Source of the DNA: Pontibacter kalidii
GTDB lineage: Bacteria > Bacteroidota > Bacteroidia > Cytophagales > Hymenobacteraceae
DNA: 64,000 nucleotides
Reading direction: 5' to 3'
Assembly (NCBI RefSeq): GCF_026278245.1
Contig: NZ_CP111079.1
Location: 186,001-250,000 of the forward strand
Shown here: one piece after another, positions 46,401 through 50,812 of the stretch
Position numbering within the stretch: the stretch's first letter is position 1
Layout: each line of letters opens with the position of its first letter
Program-made: the position numbers and the translations under genes
Notes under the pieces: model-generated
Seen by the model: the letters and a program-made list of their open reading frames with translations, nothing else
Told to the model about the DNA's origin: nothing
Databases searched by the model: none

Positions 46401-47522
46401 GGAGGCGTGAACCCTTATACCTACAGCATAGACGGTACCACCTTCCAGAACGCACCGGAGTTTACCGGCCTGGCCGGAGGAGTATACCAGGTAGCGGTGA
46501 AAGATGCTGCCGGCTGCATGAACTTCGAGGCTGTGACCATCAGCAACACGCCTCCTATCACGGACCTGAAAGCGACCGTAGCAGCCCCAACCTGCGACCA
46601 ACCAACTGGCCAGGTAACGATCAGCGAAGTAATCGGCGGTACGGCTCCTTATACTTATTCGTTAGATGGTACCAACTTCACAGCTTCTGCCACACTGGCT
46701 GATGTAGCGCCAGGCACCTATACTTTAACGGTGAAAGACGCGGCGGGCTGTACTTATAGTATAGAAGTACAGGTAGCCGAGGGCGTGAGCAGCAAGCTGG
46801 ATTATGTGCATCACCTGGCCTGCTCCGGCGGCAACACCGGCGAGATCGCTTTAGCTGCAACAGGCGCCGATGCGCAGACCCAATACAGTATCGACGGCGG
46901 CAAGACCTTCCAGAAGAGTCCGGTGTTCAAGAGCCTGGCCAAAGGCACCTACCAACTCATGACCAAATTCTCCGAAGCGTGCATTATTAACGTGGGCACT
47001 GTGGAGGTGAAGGAGGCAGAAGAGATGATGGTAGAGGTTACCGCACTCACCAAAGCGGTAGGTTTCGAGAAAACAGGCAGTGCGGCCGTAACGAAGATTA
47101 CCGGCGGGGTGGGGCCTTACACGTACTCGCTGGATGGCGGCAGCTTCTCTTCCGACTCTGTATTCACCAACCTGAGCGCCCGTGAGTACACTGTGACCGT
47201 GAAAGACAGCAGAGGCTGCTTACAGACCGAAACCTTTGTGATCGAGGGCCTCGGCGACATCGACATCCCGAACGGCTTTACGCCAAACGGCGATGGACTG
47301 AACGATACCTGGGTGCTCAAGAACCTGCCGAATCTGTATCCGGACAACCAGGTGACGGTGTACAACCGCTGGGGTAGCGAGGTGTTCTCGTCGAAAGGGT
47401 ATAAGCGCCCTTGGGATGGCACCTACAAGGGCAAGCGCCTGCCGGATGGTACTTACTACTGCATCATCGAGTTCGGCGACGGAACGGCCCCAATCAAAAC
47501 ATCAGTGACCATTATGCGCTAA
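37419..47522 (+). CDS. Giant SprB-repeat surface adhesin with CHU_C C-terminus
   Basis: Cell-surface protein of 3367 residues, like the gliding adhesin SprB. A signal peptide (SLLFAICLFGVLQLATSLGAFG) leads to ~380 residues of Ig/PKD-like sequence. About 37 tandem SprB-like repeats of ~78 residues follow, each with two Cys (TCG...NGC) and the pattern GGTAPYTYSIDG-x-FQ, AGEYTVTVKDANGC, IAGP. The end is a CHU_C type B T9SS domain (IPNGFTPNGDGLNDTWVLKNL, VYNRWGSEVFSSKGY, WDGTYKGKRLPDGTYYCII). Every sixth repeat belongs to a special class (see repeat entry). In Flavobacterium, SprB moves along the cell and pulls it over surfaces; a gliding or adhesion role here is inferred. A SprF gene follows 27 bases later. 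Confidence 0.95.
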   Translation: MITTSTQKLSLLFAICLFGVLQLATSLGAFGQGKNDEVPTFTVDLRGKPNGVWRSDEIIRNGQLCGITDKNENCVQFTIILDPNAEQMEFDIIKGPVPSGSMGYQIDCGPQMPVGQPICVDVSKPITLTLCMPGKAGGVFEIRSLASFTPQEDVSVTMGCSATLIAPLSFGEGTIQWRDITYNGTYNKYLSFPNGDTRPLVTPDANAPAYVDYEVTGTTVATKCPGRFASDVVRVYFYPPPTVTVGPNPAIICPGSSGVVLTGSVTGGDGNWEYIWTDPAGNVVGNQLNYTATTVGTYKFEVRNVNYPNCREFSATVDVASNLAANAGPDQLACSQNPVQLAGAITAATGGVWSGGGGTFSPSNTALNAVYTPTAAEIAAGSVKLTLTSTGNGSCTAMKDDVLITFYPIDVELTGTPVICNGTLGTITAKVTGGNGTISYKWSTGQTTSTITGVAAGTYTVTVTDGQSCAITKSFTVTQVNGPTDFTVSATQETCGRSDGSVTISNVQGGTATYKYSADGKTYQTGTTLSNLAAGNYTLYVMDANGCTVSKSVTITNVAGPTAVTASTVAASCANNDGGITVGAVTGGTSPYTYSINGSTFQSSTSFTGLASGAYTVTAKDANGCIITTSASVAKRILTNFTATAASSTCGASNASITVSNVQGGIAPFQYSKDGVSFQDNATLTGLAAGIYRVTVKDARGCILTKSVTVGNIAGPTDLTATAKASTCGDSNAEITVTGVTGGTGTYTYSIDGATFSASSSFTGLAAGNYTVYVKDGNGCIYSEAVALTNIAGPDFTATAQSSTCGASNGRISIGGVTGGISPYKYSKDGATFQDAATFTGLAAGTYNITVKDANGCFLVKSVTVTDIAGPSDFALAAKSSTCGASNGSITVGAVTGGTSTYTYSIDGSNFQSSATFGNLLAGEYTITVRDRNLCVIAKKITVTDVAGPTNLAASSKSSTCGGSNGELTVTGVTGGTAPYTYSKDGTNFQASATLTGFVAGTHTVYAKDANGCVVSGSFTVANIAGPTAVAATSLPAGCANNDGSITVGTVTGGTATYTYSINGTSFQSSKTFSGLASGTYTVTAKDANGCIITRSISVGKTAPTNFAATTEPSTCGSNNGTITVGAVTGGVSPYTYSKDGANFQASATLTGFVAGTHTITVKDAKGCTFSKSITVTDVAGPSDLAIAATASTCGNSNGQFTVSGVTGGTLPYTYSIDGSTFQTSDTFTALAEGSYTVTVKDANGCTYAETVAVSNIEGPSFTLSAKASTCGASNGTVTVNSPTGGTAPYTYSKDGTTFQTSATFTGLAAGEYTITVKDANDCVLPQTIEVTDIPGPSDLALSSTASTCGDPNGVISISGVTGGTAPYTYSIDGTNFQGSQTFGAVLAGEYTVTVKDVNGCIFTKEIVVGNVAGPTGITATTTSSTCGSNNGEIRVTGVTGGTGAYTYSKDGVNFQASATLTGFVAGTHTIYAKDANGCTVAKAFTVSDIAGPSAVAATSQPASCQDNDGSITVSKVTGGTTDYTYSINGTTFQSSANFTGLASGTYTVTAKDANGCIITTSVKVNLNVPTAFANSSVAATCGRPDGQLTIGTVTGGTAPYKYSINGAPFQTAATFTGLLAGSYEITVQDANGCVFTDSVGVSNLNGPAFGTTVAATTCGAANGSIKISNTTGGVAPYTYSIDGVNFQSATTFEGLLAGTYTVTAKDAKGCFGTSQVVVEDIAGPSDFMLTATSSTCGASNATITVSDVAGGTSTYTYSIDGKNFQSAATFANLAAGEYTVTVKDANGCTISKAIELNDIPGPSELLLTSTASTCGESNGKIEVSGVTGGTASYTFSIDGNTFQQGAVFAGVAAGEYTVTVKDANGCTLSKKIVVENTGGPTGFLASATSSTCGAANGKLAVTEVTGGVGPYAYSIDGVNFQEGLVFENLLAGEHTITVKDKNGCTFAKTFTVGDIAGPTAVAATALPASCQNNDGSIMVGAVTGGTSEYTYSIDGRNFQTSTTFSGLASGDYTVTVKDKNGCTFTTSIKVNQNVPTDFASTTVASTCSDSNASITVGAVTGGTAPYKYSLNGGSFQASTTFGNLAAGTYNITVRDDNGCTFSKEVKVEDIAGPSALALTGKASTCGSPNASITVNGVTGGTAPYTFSLNNSAFQGSTSFGSLPAGAYELTVKDANGCTFTQAITLENIPGPSAFTASTSASSCGRANGSVTVDAVTGGTAPYTYSADGENFQEAATLAGLLAGEHTIIVKDQNGCVVEMKVVVEDVAGPSGLELASTAATCGDRNGSITVGKVTGGTAPYKYSMDGASFRNELTFEGVLAGEYTITVEDAKGCRFSASIRVDNIGGPTDFVATAKATTCGASNGELNISNVSGGAGSYAYSIDGANFQASATFVGLAAGSHTITVKDANGCTFTKAVEVTNIAGPSAITAATKAASCADNDGSITVTRVTGGTSAYTYAIDGKNFQSAASFTGLASGEYTITVKDANGCEFSDKVKVSKDGPASFASSTAASTCGAENGRISVVSVEGGAVPYTYSINGGSFQNSAVFTSLLAGSHTITVKDANGCTYTQEVEVSNMEGPSDLTASATTTTCGNSNGQISISEVTGGTAPYTYSVDGVNFQASATITGLAAGEYQVTVKDANGCIVVKAVTITNQSGPEGFTVTGKAATCGGANGQATVSAVVGGKAPYTYSKDGTSFQPEPTLTGLVAGTHTITVKDANGCTFSKQIVIENIAGPANYDLATVATTCGAANGSITASNVTGGTAPYTYALNEGNFQAAATFADVAAGEHTIRVKDANGCILEKKVVVTDIAGPSEIVAATTPTACTANNGTITVSGVTGGKAPYTYSLDGKAYQATATFGALAAGEYDVFVKDANGCSATVIVTVGLKGPKEASLAAKDATCGEQNGSITVTAVKEGTKPLAYSIDGKSFQTSATFGNLAAGVYTITIKDAEGCVLEVTQQVSNSGAATFTATGTNASCGAANGRVIISNVSGGVNPYTYSIDGTTFQNAPEFTGLAGGVYQVAVKDAAGCMNFEAVTISNTPPITDLKATVAAPTCDQPTGQVTISEVIGGTAPYTYSLDGTNFTASATLADVAPGTYTLTVKDAAGCTYSIEVQVAEGVSSKLDYVHHLACSGGNTGEIALAATGADAQTQYSIDGGKTFQKSPVFKSLAKGTYQLMTKFSEACIINVGTVEVKEAEEMMVEVTALTKAVGFEKTGSAAVTKITGGVGPYTYSLDGGSFSSDSVFTNLSAREYTVTVKDSRGCLQTETFVIEGLGDIDIPNGFTPNGDGLNDTWVLKNLPNLYPDNQVTVYNRWGSEVFSSKGYKRPWDGTYKGKRLPDGTYYCIIEFGDGTAPIKTSVTIMR
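38650..47246 (+). repeat. SprB-like coding repeats, ~234 bp, in a six-repeat higher-order array
   Basis: About 37 coding repeats of ~78 codons. The first Cys codon of the marked class (A-S/G-C-x-N-N/D-N/D-D-G) falls at 39135, 40533, 41931, 43329 and 44730, and the repeat in the same phase at 46128. The spacings are 1398, 1398, 1398, 1401 and 1398 bp. Other classes keep the same phase, for example the NGEL/NGEI/NGKL class two repeats before each marked repeat's predecessor. The array seems to have grown by copying blocks of six repeats. Confidence 0.9.
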
Positions 47523-47549
47523 TTGCCCATTTACCAAACAAGACGTGTT

Positions 47550-48494
47550 ATGAAAAATTACCTTCTCATATTTTGCTTTCTGCTCGTTGGTTCGGTAGCT
47601 GTGGCGCAGCAGAAGGCGCTGTACAGCCAGTACATGACCAATTACTTTCTCCTGAACCCGGCCGTGGCCGGGGTGGAGAAGGACTGGAACATAAAAGCCG
47701 GCTACCGCAACCAATGGACAGGTTTTGACGGAGCACCCCAGACCTTTTACCTGAGCGCCGAGACAGCCCTGTTTAAGCGCAGCATTGGCCGTAGGGCCAA
47801 ACCTTACCACGGTGCTGGCGGCTACATCTACAAAGACCAGACGGGGCCGATCTCACAGACGGGTTTGCTGCTCTCTTACGCCTACCACGTGCCCATTAAC
47901 AAGAGCATCTACCTCTCGTCGGGCGTATTTGCAGGAGTGCAGCAGTATAAGTTTGATGAGAACAAGATCCACCTGGCGGATGGCTCAAATGAGCGCGACC
48001 CGGTAACGCAGCAGGGAAGTATAAATGCCTTTATGCCCGACCTGAGTGTGGGCACTTACCTGCATTCGGAGGAGTTTTTTGTGGGAGCCTCATTGTTTCA
48101 GGCGCTGGGCAACAAGATCAATAAGAACAAGGAGATCGAGGACCCGGCCCGCCTCTCGCGCCACCTGTTCGTCTCGGGCGGGTATCACTTTGATGTGAAC
48201 CGTGAGATCACTGTAACGCCCTCGGTGCTGCTCAAGTACGTGAGCCCGGCCCCGATTCAGGCCGACATCAACGTGCGCGGCGAGTACCACTTTACCAAGC
48301 GCCGCAAAACCGTATACGATGACATGGTGTGGGCCGGTATTTCCTACAGAACGCAGGATGCCGTGGTGGGTCTGATCGGGGTGCAGTTTAAGGAGCAATA
48401 CCGCCTCAGCTATACCTATGACATCACCGTATCGCCCATGCGCCACCACAGCGCCGGCTCGCATGAGATTGTGCTTGGGTTCAGGATGCCGTAA
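47550..48494 (+). CDS. PorP/SprF family outer-membrane protein (module 2)
   Basis: Outer-membrane protein of 314 residues, paralogue of the one at 19804-20805. I use the ATG at 47550 (MKNYLLIFCFLLVGSVAVAQ) because it begins a signal peptide; the frame from 47523 only adds nine residues. Conserved points: QKALYSQYMTNYFLLNPAVAG, NQWTGFDGAPQTFYLS, LLLSYAYHVPINKSIYLSSGVFAG, HLFVSGGYHFDVNREITVTPSVLLKY, and C-terminal HEIVLGFRMP. It lies 27 bases behind the giant adhesin and, as for SprB/SprF, is expected to be needed for that adhesin's export or surface attachment. A strong terminator closes the unit. Confidence 0.95.
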   Translation: MKNYLLIFCFLLVGSVAVAQQKALYSQYMTNYFLLNPAVAGVEKDWNIKAGYRNQWTGFDGAPQTFYLSAETALFKRSIGRRAKPYHGAGGYIYKDQTGPISQTGLLLSYAYHVPINKSIYLSSGVFAGVQQYKFDENKIHLADGSNERDPVTQQGSINAFMPDLSVGTYLHSEEFFVGASLFQALGNKINKNKEIEDPARLSRHLFVSGGYHFDVNREITVTPSVLLKYVSPAPIQADINVRGEYHFTKRRKTVYDDMVWAGISYRTQDAVVGLIGVQFKEQYRLSYTYDITVSPMRHHSAGSHEIVLGFRMP

Positions 48495-48504
48495 CAGGAG
48501 CTTG

Positions 48505-48560
48505 AAAGTATAAACAGGAATGGCCGGGGTATTTGCTCCGGCCATTCCTGTTTATACTTT
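48505..48560 (+). terminator. Long hairpin terminator built with the AAGTATA motif
   Basis: A 23-bp perfect stem: 48505-48527 with 48538-48560. The outer part of the stem is AAAGTATAAA / TTTATACTTT, so a motif pair in inverted orientation forms the base of the terminator. The T-run is the motif's own TTTATACTTT. Confidence 0.75.
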
Positions 48561-48734
48561 GGCTATACTTTATACTTGTTGATTTATACTTGCTGCTCCT
48601 ATAGCCTCCCTTGTGCAAGCGTCCGCTTGTGCCTTTTTATACTTTACACTTTAGCTATACTTTGCCCATACTTCCGCTGGCGCGGGCTTGCAGCCCGTGT
48701 CTTTATATAGATCATACGTGCTTTGGCTATACTT
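48506..48734. repeat. Cluster of eight AAGTATA/TATACTT heptamers
   Basis: Copies begin at 48506, 48553, 48564, 48571, 48585, 48638, 48656 and 48728. This is the densest group in the window of a motif found both in genes and in spacers. Confidence 0.85.
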
Positions 48735-48736
48735 CC

Positions 48737-48983
48737 ATAGCCGCTGCTTCCCGCAGTATGACACAAGCTATCCTTGCTAGCTGCTGCTGATCCACGGCTT
48801 AATAACCTGCTCTTTTCATCTCTGGCTTTGATGCTCTCCAGCCCGAGAGGGCTCGTCCTTTGGCATCGCGCGGTGTACATTTCCTTTGCTACCCTTCGGT
48901 CGCAATGCCGCCAAGGCGGCACCGGAAATCTACAAGGCGCTCAACCCAAGGACTGGGATCAGAATCGATAGCCACCGCTACTT
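48737..48983 (-). repeat. Dispersed ~240-bp repeat, copy D
   Basis: Inverted copy: ATAGCCGCTGCTTC (48737-48750) at one edge, TCGATAGCC (48965-48973) at the other. Inside are TTGGTGC-like and CTCTCCAGCCCGAGAGGGCTCGTC blocks and a GCCGCCAAGGCGGC hairpin. A short minus-strand frame shares a peptide with the frame in copy A, but I do not think it is a gene. Beyond it lie GC-rich AGGGAGGGCTGGGG-type blocks (49105-49180). Confidence 0.85.
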
Positions 48984-49198
48984 GTCATCTCGAACGTAGT
49001 GAGAGATCTATATGGAATTCCGGATAGATCTCTCACAGCTACGCTGGCTCTCCTCGGCTCCCGCCTCAAGAGTACTCGAGATGACAGGGAAAGGAGTAAG
49101 TATAGCTCCCTCTCCTGTTCTTAGGGGAGGGCTGGGGTGGGGTGAAATTCCCCTCCTCGGAGGGGCTAGGGGTGGGTTTCATACTTTGTAGTCCTGCT

Positions 49199-49296
49199 GT
49201 TCCGGATTTGTAATCCGGAACGCTGTTACCTGCGGATTTGCAATCCGCTTTTCTGTCCGTAGCTACTGCCTTTGCTATGGCGGATTACAAATCCGC
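49199..49296. repeat. Array of CGGATT-NNN-AATCCG palindromes
   Basis: Three hairpins in 100 bases: arms GTTCCGGATT / AATCCGGAAC (49199-49221), GCGGATT / AATCCGC (49232-49248) and GCGGATT / AATCCGC (49280-49296), each with a three-base centre (TGT, TGC, ACA). A fourth, TTCGGATT-GCA-AATCCGAA, begins at 49309 and is split by the IS element. Confidence 0.85.
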
Positions 49297-49322
49297 GGCT
49301 AAGCTGCCTTCGGATTGCAAAT

Positions 49323-50583
49323 TAGGAGTGTTCGGAAGTTGTTTACGTTTTCATATTGGCAAAGACAATCTCTGGTTTTCCTCCTGCTATGACGATAAGC
49401 AAGGCCGTGATACGTTCATCAAGCTCCATGGCAAATCTTCTTTTGGCGGTTTTGTATCCCAGCTCATTTACTTTCCTGTAGACCAACAGCATCATGGCCA
49501 GTATCAGCGTCATGTAAAGGATGATTTTGATACCGTTGAGGCTGACCGTGAGCAGATGGGAGAGGTTGAGCTCCTGCTTGAGAAAGCGGAAGAAGACCTC
49601 TATGTCCCAGCGCCTGCGGTAGAGCCTGGCAATGGCCTTAGCCGATACGTCAAAGCGGTTGGTGAGCAAGGGAATCACTTTGCCTTTGTCGGTCACAGCT
49701 TTGATGAGGCGAAAAGGCACCTCGACCTGCTTGCCATGGGAGTAGAGCCAACACAACTCATCGCTGAGGATGCGCACGTTGCCTACCCGCTCTCCAGCCG
49801 CCGTCGAGAAACAAGTGCCGGTTTGGCAGCGGGCATTCTTCTTGAGCCGGGTGATAAACCAAAGCTGCTTTGCATCTATCCGGCAAAAGCTCCTGCGCTG
49901 CTGCACGCCCCTGTCGAAGACAACCACGTTGTCCTCGGCTGCTACCTGGCCCAGGATAAGCCTGGCAATGGTCTTGTCCTCGCTCAACTCGGATTGTTTG
50001 GAAAACAGCTCCACGGAGGAGGGAAACAGGTCCTGCAGGGCCAGCGTGTACTTGATCTGTTTTTTGCCGTCCTTCTTGCGCCCCACACGCATACCGGCCT
50101 CCAATTTGTTGGCCTGCTCGCAAACCATGGTCGAGTCAACCCGGGTAATGGAGTGGCCTGCTGCCTGCTGCTCCCCGTAGTGGCGCGAGAAGAGGTGATA
50201 GACCTGCTGATAGGCCTGCTCAAAAAAGCTCACTGGCATGGTGGCCAGCCTGTCGGAGAGGGAGCTGTGGCTGATCTGGGAAGAGGCATCGAGCTTGGCA
50301 AACGCCCGGAACTTGGCTGTGTTGAAATAATCTGCTAGGCTCCGCTGCCCTATTCTCTCATCACTTATCAGACCGTAGAGCAGCAGGTAAAACATGCTGC
50401 GCCCATACAACTTATGCACCTTGTAATCAACTCTCGTCTGATGGGCAAGAGCAGAAAAGCTCTCCTCGGGAATATACTGCAGTAAGGATTCCACACTTAC
50501 TTTGGTAGAGGATATAATAGCGGCCATAACTTTTATGCATTATCCTTTCTTTTACGATTCCATAACTCTTCCGAACACTCCTA
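49323..50583. mobile_element. Intact IS4-family insertion sequence (1261 bp)
   Basis: Perfect 16-bp terminal inverted repeats TAGGAGTGTTCGGAAG at 49323-49338 and, inverted, 50568-50583. The flanks show a 9-bp target duplication ATTGCAAAT (49314-49322 and 50584-50592). It contains one complete transposase gene on the minus strand, which ends 20 bases from the left edge. Removing the IS and one duplicate restores TTCGGATTGCAAATCCGAA, a member of the neighbouring palindrome family. The perfect ends and open transposase suggest a recent insertion. Confidence 0.93.
49343..50527 (-). CDS. IS4-family DDE transposase
   Basis: Transposase of 394 residues, complete. The DDE residues are Asp131 (ITRVDSTMV), Asp205 (VVVFDRGVQQ) and Glu310. 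The last lies in YRRRWDIEVFFRFLK, which matches the IS4 signature Y-(2)-R-(3)-E-(6)-K exactly. An N-terminal DUF4372-like helical part (MFYLLLYGLISDERIGQRSLADYF) precedes the catalytic domain. The large plus-strand frame over this gene (49238-50338) is an antisense shadow. Confidence 0.95.
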   Translation of the reverse strand: MAAIISSTKVSVESLLQYIPEESFSALAHQTRVDYKVHKLYGRSMFYLLLYGLISDERIGQRSLADYFNTAKFRAFAKLDASSQISHSSLSDRLATMPVSFFEQAYQQVYHLFSRHYGEQQAAGHSITRVDSTMVCEQANKLEAGMRVGRKKDGKKQIKYTLALQDLFPSSVELFSKQSELSEDKTIARLILGQVAAEDNVVVFDRGVQQRRSFCRIDAKQLWFITRLKKNARCQTGTCFSTAAGERVGNVRILSDELCWLYSHGKQVEVPFRLIKAVTDKGKVIPLLTNRFDVSAKAIARLYRRRWDIEVFFRFLKQELNLSHLLTVSLNGIKIILYMTLILAMMLLVYRKVNELGYKTAKRRFAMELDERITALLIVIAGGKPEIVFANMKT

Positions 50584-50630
50584 ATTGCAAATCCGAAAGA
50601 GCAGGAATGGGTGGGTTCCATACTTTGTAG

Positions 50631-50650
50631 GGACAGGTCGCGACCTGTCC
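50631..50650. repeat. GGACAGGTCGCGACCTGTCC palindrome
   Basis: A perfect 20-base palindrome in the spacer between the IS and the M14 gene, preceded by ATACTTTGTAG as in the copy at 34066-34085. Nearby GGGTAGGGGTGG and CTCCTTGGACAAGGAG blocks also recur in island B. Confidence 0.75.
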
Positions 50651-50755
50651 GCGCAATACCAACAGAAACGGAGTTCATACTTTAACAGAAGTATGACAGG
50701 CTCCCCTCCTTGGACAAGGAGGGGTAGGGGTGGTTGGGCCCATTACCCCAAAACA

Positions 50756-50795
50756 AAAAATGCCTCTCTCCTAAAACAAGGAGAGGGGCATTTTT
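50756..50795. terminator. Terminator of the M14 carboxypeptidase gene
   Basis: A 17-bp stem with one G-T pair: 50756-50772 with 50779-50795, A-run and T-run on the two sides. It lies just beyond the minus-strand stop codon. Confidence 0.88.
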
Positions 50796-50812
50796 GCGGT
50801 TGCTAAACTTCC

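Noticed and set aside
45540..46601. 353-codon minus-strand frame inside the giant adhesin
   Set aside because: An antisense shadow of periodic SprB repeats; similar frames recur at each repeat and are not independent genes.
38650..47246. Regular ~234-bp repeats considered as a CRISPR or satellite array
   Set aside because: The repeats are in frame, encode a recognisable SprB-like domain and have no spacer structure of CRISPR size.
49238..50338. 366-codon plus-strand frame over the IS
   Set aside because: Antisense to the transposase, which has a full IS4 signature; no domain is visible in the plus frame.
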